Shown here in pieces: positions 1 to 9,709 of a stretch of 9,854 nt of DNA; within the stretch, counting starts at the first letter, position 1; each line of letters starts with the position of its first letter. The stretch comes from an uncultured Carnobacterium sp. (GTDB taxonomy: Bacteria; Bacillota; Bacilli; Lactobacillales; Aerococcaceae): positions 1 to 9,854 of the forward strand of contig CALALK010000260.1 in assembly GCA_937923125.1 (NCBI GenBank), written 5' to 3'. The position numbers were made by a program, and so were the translations under genes. The notes beneath the pieces are model-generated. The model did no database searches. It was not told the origin of the DNA and saw only the letters and a program-made list of their open reading frames with translations.

Positions 1-51
1 CAGTTCTTTCTTTTTATTGCGGACAGTAGATAGGGCTTTACGATTCGCTAC
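1..51. other. Unidentified flank left of the IS256 fragment
   Basis: This stretch does not continue the IS256 transposase: similarity begins only at about base 52, and in the transposase frame there is a stop at 31-33. It is open across its whole length on the plus strand in frame 2 (SSFFLLRTVDRALRFAT) and on the minus strand (VANRKALSTVRNKKKEL). It could therefore be the edge of a gene broken by the rearrangement that shortened IS256. I do not recognise either peptide, and 51 bases are too few to decide. Confidence 0.4.
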
Positions 52-240
52 AATTCCCACAATCGACTAAAGAGTACCAATCTAATTGAACGACTGAATC
101 AAGAAGTACGCAGAAGAGAAAAGATTATTCGCATCTTCCCCAATCAAACATCAGCCAATCGCTTAATTGGAGCCGTTCTTATGGACCTACATGATGAATG
201 GATTTATTCTTCAAGAAAATACATCAATTTTGATAAGTAG
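52..240 (+). pseudogene. IS256 transposase, C-terminal fragment
   Basis: The frame beginning NSHNRLKSTNLIERLNQEVR and ending SSRKYINFDK, then TAG, matches from memory the last ~62 residues of the 390-residue IS256 transposase (Mutator-like family, DDE enzyme). The segment includes the family's conserved C-terminal block 'STNLIERLNQEVRRRE..IRIFPN'. The DDE catalytic residues lie upstream and are missing, so no active enzyme can be made. Upstream of base 52 the sequence is unrelated and contains an in-frame stop, so this is a deletion or recombination remnant rather than a gene merely cut by the window edge. Confidence 0.9.
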
Positions 241-264
241 AAATGGTAAAAACATTGTATAGCA

Positions 265-290
265 TTTTACACAGGAGTCTGGACTTGACT
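265..290 (+). repeat. IS256 right terminal inverted repeat (IRR)
   Basis: The 26 bases start TTTTACACA and end GGACTTGACT. Compared with the reverse complement of the IS256 left end as I recall it (which starts GATAAAGTCC), about 17 of 26 positions agree, the known imperfect match between IS256 ends. It lies 24 bases after the transposase stop, as expected. The element ends at 290, inside an open frame that runs on into the GNAT remnant. Confidence 0.82.
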
Positions 291-2160
<1,870 letters not shown>

Positions 2161-2167
2161 TTCATTA

Positions 2168-2196
2168 TTGAAAGTCGGAGTTTAAATCGGTATACT
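2168..2196 (+). promoter_or_regulatory. Promoter of the DUF6110 / P-type ATPase operon
   Basis: TTGAAA (2168-2173), a 17-base spacer, and TATACT (2191-2196) make a near-consensus sigma-A promoter; the start would be near 2203. Immediately downstream, AGAATT (2203-2208) and AATTCT (2213-2218) form a 6-bp inverted repeat over the predicted start site. It could be an operator for a metal-responsive repressor, but this is only inference. Confidence 0.75.
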
Positions 2197-2244
2197 ATAC
2201 TAAGAATTGAATAATTCTAATTAGAAAAAATGGAGGTAATCATA

Positions 2245-2523
2245 ATGATTAAAGAACTTATTAGTTTAGGAAAATTTGCTAAAAAATCAAGTGTATTTGC
2301 GGGAGGAGTTTTATTTGGATCGTTAGGATTAAAACTATTAGCGAGCAAAGACGCAAAGCATGTATATGCTAAAGCGGTCGCTACTTCTTATAAATTAAAA
2401 GATGGTATTGACGCAACTGTTTCTACTGTAAAACAACATGCAGATGATGTCTTAGAAGAAGCAAAAGACTTATATGCTGAAGAAAAAAGTGCAGAATTAG
2501 TAGTAGAAACTAGTGAAAAATAA
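2245..2523 (+). CDS. Small DUF6110-like protein, partner of the P-type ATPase
   Basis: The protein has 92 residues and begins MIKELISLGKFAKKSS. I chose the ATG at 2245 because GGAGG (2232-2236) lies 8 bases before it; the earlier in-frame ATG at 2230 overlaps that ribosome site. After a basic N-terminus there is one hydrophobic, glycine-rich segment (about residues 15-30, 'VFAGGVLFGSLGLKLLAS'). A Lys/Asp/Glu-rich amphipathic C-terminal half follows, probably helical. This looks like a single-pass or peripherally membrane-attached protein. Similar small proteins (DUF6110, assigned from memory) sit directly before heavy-metal P-type ATPases in many Lactobacillales. Here the stop TAA overlaps the ATPase ATG by one base. 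The function is unknown; a role as an accessory or regulatory subunit is inferred from gene order alone. Confidence 0.82.
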   Translation: MIKELISLGKFAKKSSVFAGGVLFGSLGLKLLASKDAKHVYAKAVATSYKLKDGIDATVSTVKQHADDVLEEAKDLYAEEKSAELVVETSEK

Positions 2524-4580
2524 TGAAGTTTGTTATTAAACATCAATCAAACTCTAGAGTACGTTTAGAGCTCCCTTTTACATGTCCGCATTCAGTCCAA
2601 ATGTATTTAGAGGAACTAGCTTGCACAGTCCCAGGTATTGAAAAACTGCACTTTTATAAAGATTTAAAACATGTAGGAGTTTATTTTACTCAAGGGAAAG
2701 TTCAACAAGTTCAAAGGTTTTTATCTTTGATTCAAATGGAGAACGTAATTGAAAAACAAAAAGAAGTCCAGTGGCTAGTAGCTTCTTCACCATATGATAT
2801 TATTTCAACGCATCTCTATAGAAGAATGCTTTCAAAAGTCCTTCTTCCAACACCTATTCGTATGGGATGGATACTTATGAAAATGGTGAAGTTTGGAAAG
2901 GCTGCTTTCCAATCAATTTGTGAGAAAAAACTTTCTATGAGTTTACTCGATTTTGTGGCGATATCAACTTCTATGGCGATGGGAGATCATAAGACTGCAG
3001 ATATGATTATGTTCCTATTAAATTTAGGGGATGATTTAGATGATTGGTCTCAAAAAAAATCGATTGAAGAGCTCGAAAAGAACTTAACAAATAATATTTA
3101 TGAAATATGGATTGAAAAAGAAGGCGAGCGCTTCAAAAAAATGAGCAATCATGTTGAAGTAGGAGATGTTTTTGTTGCTACGGAAGGTCAAGAAATTTAC
3201 TTTGACGGAAGAGTTGTCAATGGAAGAGGCTACTTAAATGAAAGTTCATTAACAGGTGAGTCTTTCCCTGTCTCTAAGAAGATTGGGGATATGGTCTACG
3301 CTAATACAGTTGTAGAGCATGGCGAACTACTAGTAGAAGTGACGAATAAGCAACAAAACTTACGCTTGCAGCAAATTGTTCAGCTGATTAAATCGAGTGA
3401 ATTTCATCAATCGAAACAGCAAAAGCAATTAATGGAAAAAGCAGATGGGTTAGTGAAATATAATTTCATCGGGATGGCGTTGACGTATTTATTCACACGC
3501 TCAGTCTCTAAAGCACTCACTTTCCTATTAGTGGATTATTCATGTGCGTTAAAATTATCTTCACCAGCTACTTATTTAACAGCCATTAAAGCAGCTTCTA
3601 ATCAGGGGATTGTCATTAAAGGATCTAATTCTTTAGATGAATATGCACAAGTTGATACTTTTGTTTTTGATAAAACGGGGACATTGACAACTGGAGTTCC
3701 AAAAATTCAACGAATTATTGCGTATGAAGGTTATGATGATGCGGAAGTTTTACGAATTGCAGCTTGTTTGGAGGAACATATTTACCACCCGATTGCGACG
3801 GCTGTTGTTAAGAAGGCAGAAGATGAGGGGATTGAACATGAGGAAATGCATGGAAAATTAACTCACGTAGCTTCAAAAGGAATCGTATCATCGATTGATG
3901 GAAAAAGAGTCGTCATCGGAAGTTTGGAATTATTAGAAGACGAGAAGACGATTATTTCCAATGAGCAAAAAGCAGTGATTGAAGAATATAGCCAAAAATA
4001 CAACTTACTTTATTTAAGTTATGACGGAAAATTAATTGCCATTTTCCTAATTGATACTCCGTTAAGAGGAGAAGCGATTGCATTATTGAAAGAGTTAAAA
4101 GAAAAAGGGAAACAAATTGTACTTCTTACGGGGGATACACAAAAACGTACAGAAACAATTTGCTCGCTGATTCCATTTGACAGAGTTTATACACAAGTGA
4201 AGCCAGAACAAAAGCATCAAGTAATTGAGCAGCTTCAAGAGGAAGGTCATCATGTTTTGATGATTGGAGACGGAATTAATGATTCTGCTGCACTCTCTCT
4301 TGCAAATGTAGGTATTGTTATGGCAGGCGCTTCAGATATTGCTCGTCAAGCCAGCGATATCTTATTCTTAAATGAACAGTTGACGGGATTAGAGGTTTTG
4401 GAAAATATAACCAAACAACTGAATCGCCAATTAGATGCCAATTTAAAACACACAGTGGGTATTAATTCGTTCTTAATGGGATTAGGTTTGATTGATATTG
4501 TTTCTCCTAGTCTATTAGCGGTATTACATAATGTGACTACAACGTTTATTATCGGTAAGAGTTTGACGTATATTCAATAA
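2523..4580 (+). CDS. Heavy-metal P1B-type ATPase with atypical metal site
   Basis: A 685-residue membrane pump coupling ATP hydrolysis to metal transport. Visible in order: an N-terminal HMA-like fold (1-75) without the usual CxxC pair; membrane segments around 105-170; the actuator motif TGES (244-247); a membrane segment with DYSCALKLSSP (338-348); the phosphorylation motif DKTGT (D383); the P1B-specific His-Pro (422-423); TGDT (536-539); GDGINDSAAL (582-591); and a C-terminal membrane pair after ~645. All catalytic residues are present. The selectivity motif normally CPC is here YSC, and the N-terminal hydrophobic segments look fewer than in CopA or CadA. The metal cannot be named: the lack of CPC argues against ordinary copper or cadmium/zinc pumps. 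The start is a TAATG overlap with the upstream gene and no clear ribosome site, which implies translational coupling. A shared palindromic terminator follows. Confidence 0.92.
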   Translation: MKFVIKHQSNSRVRLELPFTCPHSVQMYLEELACTVPGIEKLHFYKDLKHVGVYFTQGKVQQVQRFLSLIQMENVIEKQKEVQWLVASSPYDIISTHLYRRMLSKVLLPTPIRMGWILMKMVKFGKAAFQSICEKKLSMSLLDFVAISTSMAMGDHKTADMIMFLLNLGDDLDDWSQKKSIEELEKNLTNNIYEIWIEKEGERFKKMSNHVEVGDVFVATEGQEIYFDGRVVNGRGYLNESSLTGESFPVSKKIGDMVYANTVVEHGELLVEVTNKQQNLRLQQIVQLIKSSEFHQSKQQKQLMEKADGLVKYNFIGMALTYLFTRSVSKALTFLLVDYSCALKLSSPATYLTAIKAASNQGIVIKGSNSLDEYAQVDTFVFDKTGTLTTGVPKIQRIIAYEGYDDAEVLRIAACLEEHIYHPIATAVVKKAEDEGIEHEEMHGKLTHVASKGIVSSIDGKRVVIGSLELLEDEKTIISNEQKAVIEEYSQKYNLLYLSYDGKLIAIFLIDTPLRGEAIALLKELKEKGKQIVLLTGDTQKRTETICSLIPFDRVYTQVKPEQKHQVIEQLQEEGHHVLMIGDGINDSAALSLANVGIVMAGASDIARQASDILFLNEQLTGLEVLENITKQLNRQLDANLKHTVGINSFLMGLGLIDIVSPSLLAVLHNVTTTFIIGKSLTYIQ

Positions 4581-4581
4581 T

Positions 4582-4621
4582 AAAATAAAAAGCAAGGTGA
4601 ATTCACCTTGCTTTTTATTTT
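4582..4621. terminator. Bidirectional terminator, 20-bp perfect palindrome
   Basis: Bases 4582-4601 and 4602-4621 are exact inverted complements, centred on GAATTC. The core arm is GCAAGGTGAA, with an A-run on the left and a T-run on the right. It sits between the ATPase gene (plus strand) and the carboxypeptidase gene (minus strand), so it can end both transcripts. Confidence 0.92.
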
Positions 4622-4635
4622 TGTTTCAGCTTTTT

Positions 4636-5391
4636 CTATTCATAATCCCCACCAGAAACCCCGTAATATTCTTCCAAGCTTAAGCCGGATTGGTAAATGG
4701 CAGTGGCTTTGTCACCGACGTATCTTAGGTGCCATGCTTCGGCTTGGTAACCGGTGATGGCTTCCTTGCCGGGTTGGAATCGGATGATGAAGCCGTACTC
4801 GTGGGCATGCGTATGAAGCCAGTGGATGGCGTCGCTATATTCTGGGCCGTCGAGTAAGTTTCCGTGGGAGTCGAGAATATCGAAGGCGAGCCCTGTTTGG
4901 TGTTCGCTATATCCTGGGCGGGCAGAGTACGTGTCTGCGGCCGCTTTTCCTTCACGGGATACATAGTCGTTATAGAGTTCGGTTTGATAGTCATAGGAAC
5001 GATATCCGCTGTAAGTATCGCTAATTGGATAGCCGAGTTCTTGCATGCGATGAATTAACGCACGGACTTGTTGGCCAGCCGTTGGATCTTCGCCGGGCGC
5101 ATACGTTGATGGGAGCGCGTGTTTTTTATTGACGATGATGTCATACCCAAGGGAAAGGTCAGCATAGCCCCCTGCATCCTGCGCTTGCGTAGTAGCCTCG
5201 GTTACTGTCGTTTCTTCAGAAGAGGCCTCTGTACTATTGACGGTCGTTTCTGAAGTTGAGCTTGTTGTCGTGCTTGTTGTTTGTGCAGTCGTTGCCATCG
5301 AACTCGTGGTTGTTTCAGCGGGAGTGTTCTGGTTGGAACAGCCGAGGAGAATGAAGCTTAGTGCAACTGCTGGGAAGAGTTGTTTTTTCAC
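4636..5391 (-). CDS. Lipoprotein D,D-carboxypeptidase, VanY / M15B family
   Basis: The protein has 251 residues and is lipid-anchored outside the membrane; it trims the terminal D-alanine of peptidoglycan stem peptides. I place the start at the GTG at 5391 (VKKQLFPAV...), because the ribosome site AAAGGA lies 8 bases upstream. The in-frame ATG three codons earlier overlaps that site. A lipoprotein signal with lipobox LLGC puts the lipid-carrying Cys at residue 18. Residues ~24-70 are an extreme Thr/Ser-rich linker, low complexity, likely spanning the wall. The catalytic domain (~75-245) carries the M15 zinc site: S-x-H-x(6)-D in 'SEHQTGLAFD' (H164, D171), and E-x-W-H in 'EAWHLRYVG' (catalytic E218, zinc ligand H221). 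It also has SGYRSYDYQ. The closest named relatives are VanY and DacB/LdcB; no van genes are nearby, so a housekeeping wall-trimming role is likelier than glycopeptide resistance. Confidence 0.92.
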   Translation of the reverse strand: MKKQLFPAVALSFILLGCSNQNTPAETTTSSMATTAQTTSTTTSSTSETTVNSTEASSEETTVTEATTQAQDAGGYADLSLGYDIIVNKKHALPSTYAPGEDPTAGQQVRALIHRMQELGYPISDTYSGYRSYDYQTELYNDYVSREGKAAADTYSARPGYSEHQTGLAFDILDSHGNLLDGPEYSDAIHWLHTHAHEYGFIIRFQPGKEAITGYQAEAWHLRYVGDKATAIYQSGLSLEEYYGVSGGDYE

Positions 5392-5477
5392 AGGAATCAT
5401 CCTTTCTTTGTCACTATAAGTGTAGCATAATTCCGAAGCTTTGGGCGGTATTTTTGTGAAAAATTAAACTCTCATTA

Positions 5478-5490
5478 AAATACGAACAAT
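5478..5490 (+). promoter_or_regulatory. Candidate PurBox upstream of guaB
   Basis: AAATACGAACAAT agrees at 12 of 13 positions with the PurR-binding PurBox consensus AWWWCCGAACWWT of Gram-positive purine genes. It lies about 47 bases before the guaB -35 box. A weaker inverted match (11 of 13) overlaps the -10 and start region at 5562-5574. The spacing between them is larger than in the classical paired boxes, so regulation by PurR is inference. Confidence 0.45.
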
Positions 5491-5536
5491 AAAAGATGAA
5501 ACTTCCATGAATTATCAGGATTTTCTGCAGAAAAAC

Positions 5537-5564
5537 TTGCTTTTTCTTTTAAAAGTGGTATATT
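5537..5564 (+). promoter_or_regulatory. guaB promoter
   Basis: TTGCTT (5537-5542), a 16-base spacer, and TATATT (5559-5564), preceded by TG one base before the -10 (extended -10). Just upstream lies a 14-bp perfect palindrome, TTTTCTGCAGAAAA (5521-5534), that could be an operator. GGAGG at 5588-5592 is the ribosome site. I saw no guanine riboswitch in the leader, which is only about 30 bases. Confidence 0.65.
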
Positions 5565-5576
5565 ATTCGTTAATAA

Positions 5577-7079
<1,503 letters not shown>

Positions 7080-7086
7080 GAAAATA

Positions 7087-7307
7087 AAAAAAGCTATTAA
7101 CCGACTATTGGCTTTCATCCTTTCGGATGTTTCCTATAGTAGCTGTAATGGGGCACCGGCTCGAGCCTGTAGTCTCTCACCTTTAAATCCTCAAAGACGG
7201 AGTAAGGAATAAATTCCTAACTCCGTCTATTTCGTTTTAATGCGTATTCCCATTACTGCTACTATGGGATCCGAAAGGACAGCCAATCGCCTCTTAATAG
7301 CTTTTTT
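7087..7307 (+). repeat. Long imperfect palindrome after guaB, structured repeat copy 1 (possible terminator or ncRNA)
   Basis: Starting 8 bases after guaB, the two arms pair over the whole element: 7087-7100 with 7294-7307 (14 bp), 7107-7113 with 7281-7287, 7118-7128 with 7269-7279 (11 bp), 7133-7143 with 7258-7268 (one G-T), and 7145-7152 with 7249-7256. The apex holds a further hairpin, AGACGGAGT (7195-7203) with ACTCCGTCT (7220-7228), extended inward by GGAA/TTCC. Between the arm and the apex lies GGGCACCGG, then GAGCC, then GTCTC, a core repeated after glmS. The outer stem ends in TTTTTT, so it can act as the guaB terminator. It carries no protein gene. I do not recognise it as a named RNA family; it could be a mobile palindromic repeat (MITE-like) or an independent RNA. 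Confidence 0.75.
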
Positions 7308-7325
7308 GAATTGAATAGTTAAGCC

Positions 7326-7450
7326 AGGAAGGAAAAGAACATTATGTGTGCCTTTCACTAACAACGACAAACTGGTATTCTCTTTGAGAGACAGGGAGGG
7401 GAAAGAACATAATGTGTGTTTTTCATCATTTACAACAAAGTGGTATCTAC
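7326..7450 (+). repeat. Two tandem 57-base direct repeats carrying tiny reading frames
   Basis: 7326-7382 and 7394-7450 align without gaps at a period of 68, with about 41 of 57 bases identical by hand count. Best kept are GAACAT-ATGTGTG, TTTCA, and ACAA..TGGTAT. Each copy has a purine-rich ribosome site (AGGAAGGA; GGGAGGGG) 10 bases before an ATG. The frames are MCAFH (7344-7361) and MCVFHHLQQSGIY (7412-7453). The first start context, ACATTATGTGTG, resembles the glmS start context ACATTATGTGCG. The function is unknown. Confidence 0.6.
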
Positions 7451-7501
7451 TGAATGGATGCCTAGAAATGCAATAATGGTGCGGTTTGAGGAGGTGTAGA
7501 G

Positions 7502-7543
7502 TTGATTTTTGGTATGGAAAAGGTTAGGAAAAAGGAAAATTAG
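7502..7543 (+). CDS. Possible mini-ORF of 13 codons, MIFGMEKVRKKEN
   Basis: A TTG codon 7 bases after a perfect GAGGAGGTG ribosome site (7488-7496) opens a frame of 13 codons ending TAG. The peptide is short and basic at its end. It lies just before the glmS promoter. The ribosome site is far better than expected by chance in a non-coding stretch, but no relatives are known to me and translation is unproven. Confidence 0.25.
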   Translation: MIFGMEKVRKKEN

Positions 7544-7572
7544 TTGTTTTTGAGGTGGTCATCGGTTATGAT
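7544..7572 (+). promoter_or_regulatory. glmS promoter
   Basis: TTGTTT (7544-7549), a 17-base spacer, and TATGAT (7567-7572). The predicted start near 7579 lies about 45 bases before the ribozyme cleavage site, so the whole glmS riboswitch is inside the transcript. Confidence 0.7.
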
Positions 7573-7619
7573 GTACATGTTTCTGAAAATTTATGAAAGC
7601 TTTGAAAGGAAGCAACAAG

Positions 7620-7757
7620 GATAGCGCCAGGCCTGTTTGAAAAACAGGTGACGAGGAATGAGTTTATCGAAATACTCGGCGGATGACTCAAGGCAGTGCA
7701 GTCTACAGTTTCATACAAACCATTTTTGCAAGGAAATGACAAAATTGAAACAGCACC
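7620..7757 (+). promoter_or_regulatory. glmS ribozyme (glucosamine-6-phosphate self-cleaving riboswitch)
   Basis: The conserved pieces appear in order: AGCGCC with the cleavage site between A7623 and G7624; the stem CCTGTTT/AAACAGG (7632-7638 and 7642-7648); TGACGAGG (7649-7656); GAGTTTATCGAAATACTC (7660-7677); and GGCGGATGACTC (7678-7689). The P3/P4 extension follows, with GTGC (7696-7699) facing GCAC (7753-7756) and GTTTCA (7708-7713) facing TGAAAC (7746-7751). In this known class glucosamine-6-phosphate acts as coenzyme for cleavage, after which the glmS mRNA is degraded. This gives feedback control by the product of the downstream enzyme. Confidence 0.95.
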
Positions 7758-7824
7758 AGAAACATAATCAAAATTACAATAAGAAGAGGACAAAAAAGGC
7801 CTCTGATAAAAGGAGTTAAACATT

Positions 7825-9633
7825 ATGTGCGGAATCGTAGGATGTATTGGACATGGAAAAATCCAAACAGTAGTATTAAACGGATTAGAAAAGCTTGAGT
7901 ATCGTGGATATGACTCAGCAGGATTATTTATTATGGACGAAGATGGATCAACACAATTAGTAAAACGTGTTGGACGTATTCAAAATCTTCGTGATGCAGT
8001 GGATGAAGAAATTCCAGCATTTGCAGGGATTGGGCATACTCGTTGGGCAACACACGGACCAGCGACAGAAAACAACGCTCACCCTCACCAATCACAATCA
8101 GGTCGTTTCACATTAGTGCATAACGGCGTAATCGAAAACTATGACGAATTGAAAAAAGAATTCTTAAGCGACGTTGATTTCAAATCTCAAACAGATACAG
8201 AAGTTGCCGTAAACTTAGTAGAATACTTTGCAAATAAAGAAAACTTATCAGGAAAAGAAGCGTTCCGTCGCGCGTTGAAAGAAATCCGCGGATCATTTGC
8301 TTTCGGTTTATTAGACAGCGAAAAACCAGGCGTTCTTTACGCAGCAAAACATAAGAGCCCATTATTAGTAGGGGTTGGCGAAGGCTTCAACGTAATCTGT
8401 TCAGACGCAATGGCAACAATCGCTGAAACAGACCGTTACATCGAAATCAAAGACGAAGAGTTAATCACTTTAACAGAAGAATCTGTAGAAATCGAAACAA
8501 TCGACGGTGAACCAGTAGAACGTGCACCATTCGTTGCAGAATTAGATGCAGACGATTTAGAAAAAGGGGCTTACGCTCACTACATGTTGAAAGAAATGGA
8601 TGAACAACCAGTCGTATTACGTAAAATCATCCAAAACTACCAAGACGAAAATGGTCAATTACAAGTCGATAAAGAAATCCAAGATAGCATTTTAGCAAGC
8701 GACCGCATTTACGTGATTGCCTGCGGAACAAGCTACCATGCAGGATGGGTTGGTAAAGCGTTAGTAGAACAACTTGCTGGAATTCCAGTAGAAGTTCACT
8801 TAGCAAGCGAATTTGCTTACCACCAACCATTATTATCACAAAAACCATTCTTCATTTTCTTATCACAAAGTGGAGAAACAGCGGACAGCCGTCAAGCGTT
8901 AGTAAAAGTAAACGAGCAAAACTTCCCATCATTAACAATCACAAACGTGAAAGGCTCAACTCTTTCTCGTGAAGCAAGCTATACGTTACTATTACACGCA
9001 GGCCCTGAAATTGCCGTAGCTTCAACAAAAGCTTACACTGCACAAATCGCAGTGATGGCCGTTTTAGCAGACGCATTACGCGCTTCTAAAGGCTTAGAAG
9101 CTCCATTCGACATGAAGCATGAATTAGGTGTCGTTGCCGCTTCAATCGAGAGCGTATTATCAGACAAACAAGCCGTTCAAGACTTAGTCAAAGAGCGCTT
9201 ATTAGAAACTCGCAATGCTTTCTACATCGGTCGTCACTTAGACTACTATGTAGCGATGGAAGCAGCGTTGAAATTAAAAGAAATCTCATACGTGCAAACT
9301 GAAAGCTTTGCCGCAGGGGAATTAAAACACGGAACAATCGCCCTTATCGAAGAAGGCACTCCAGTCATCGCATTATTAAGCGAACCAGTTGTAGCGAGCC
9401 ACACTCGCGGAAATATCCAAGAAGTGAAAGCTCGTGGCGCTGTCGTAACAACAATCGCGATGGAAGGCGTTGAGCAAGAAGGCGACGATATCATCGTTCC
9501 AGCGGTGCCAATCTTATTAGCACCAATCGTATCTGTAGTGGTAACGCAATTAATCGCGTACTACACTTCTCTTGGTAAAGGGTTAGACGTGGATAAACCG
9601 CGTAACCTTGCCAAATCAGTAACAGTAGAATAG
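7825..9633 (+). CDS. glmS: Glutamine--fructose-6-phosphate aminotransferase (isomerizing)
   Basis: A 602-residue cytoplasmic enzyme making glucosamine-6-phosphate and glutamate from fructose-6-phosphate and glutamine, the entry to UDP-GlcNAc and hence peptidoglycan. MCGIVG exposes Cys2 (Cys1 after Met removal) as the class II glutaminase nucleophile; GHTRWATHG (70-78) and QTDTE (122-126) complete that domain (to ~240). Two SIS sugar-isomerase domains follow: ~285-420 with CGTS (300-303), SQSGET (347-352) and STKAYTAQ; and ~455-590 with GRHLDYYVAMEAALKLKE. The C-terminal tail DKPRNLAKSVTVE is the conserved active-site tail. Length is normal. AAGGAG (7810-7815) lies 9 bases before the ATG. It is controlled by the upstream ribozyme and followed by its own terminator. 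Confidence 0.98.
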   Translation: MCGIVGCIGHGKIQTVVLNGLEKLEYRGYDSAGLFIMDEDGSTQLVKRVGRIQNLRDAVDEEIPAFAGIGHTRWATHGPATENNAHPHQSQSGRFTLVHNGVIENYDELKKEFLSDVDFKSQTDTEVAVNLVEYFANKENLSGKEAFRRALKEIRGSFAFGLLDSEKPGVLYAAKHKSPLLVGVGEGFNVICSDAMATIAETDRYIEIKDEELITLTEESVEIETIDGEPVERAPFVAELDADDLEKGAYAHYMLKEMDEQPVVLRKIIQNYQDENGQLQVDKEIQDSILASDRIYVIACGTSYHAGWVGKALVEQLAGIPVEVHLASEFAYHQPLLSQKPFFIFLSQSGETADSRQALVKVNEQNFPSLTITNVKGSTLSREASYTLLLHAGPEIAVASTKAYTAQIAVMAVLADALRASKGLEAPFDMKHELGVVAASIESVLSDKQAVQDLVKERLLETRNAFYIGRHLDYYVAMEAALKLKEISYVQTESFAAGELKHGTIALIEEGTPVIALLSEPVVASHTRGNIQEVKARGAVVTTIAMEGVEQEGDDIIVPAVPILLAPIVSVVVTQLIAYYTSLGKGLDVDKPRNLAKSVTVE

Positions 9634-9639
9634 AAAAAG

Positions 9640-9665
9640 TGGTGGACGGCTGTCCACCATTTTTT
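9640..9665 (+). terminator. glmS intrinsic terminator
   Basis: TGGTGGAC (9640-9647) pairs with GTCCACCA (9652-9659) over a 4-base loop GGCT, followed by TTTTTT. The hairpin begins 6 bases after the glmS stop codon. Confidence 0.92.
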
Positions 9666-9709
9666 GTTTTCGAAGGATGCAAAATCCATTTGAAAAGAAG
9701 AGAGAATAT

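Noticed and set aside
4636..5391. vanY glycopeptide-resistance cluster
   Set aside because: Only the M15 carboxypeptidase is present; no vanR/S, ligase or vanX neighbours, so a chromosomal housekeeping enzyme is more likely.
4725..5419. Several open frames overlapping the carboxypeptidase (4725-4994 minus, 4864-5058 plus, 5237-5419 plus)
   Set aside because: They lie within or mostly within a gene with a full signal peptide and zinc-site motifs; no domains or matching ribosome sites.
7087..7307. T-box riboswitch, 6S RNA or CRISPR array as explanation of the post-guaB structure
   Set aside because: No T-box sequence (AGGGTGGNACCGCG), no regular repeat-spacer pattern, and no recognisable 6S central bubble; 6S cannot be fully excluded without a covariance search.
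7566..7823. Minus-strand frame of 85 codons before glmS
   Set aside because: It covers the glmS promoter and ribozyme, whose conserved RNA sequence explains the region; the protein has no recognisable feature.
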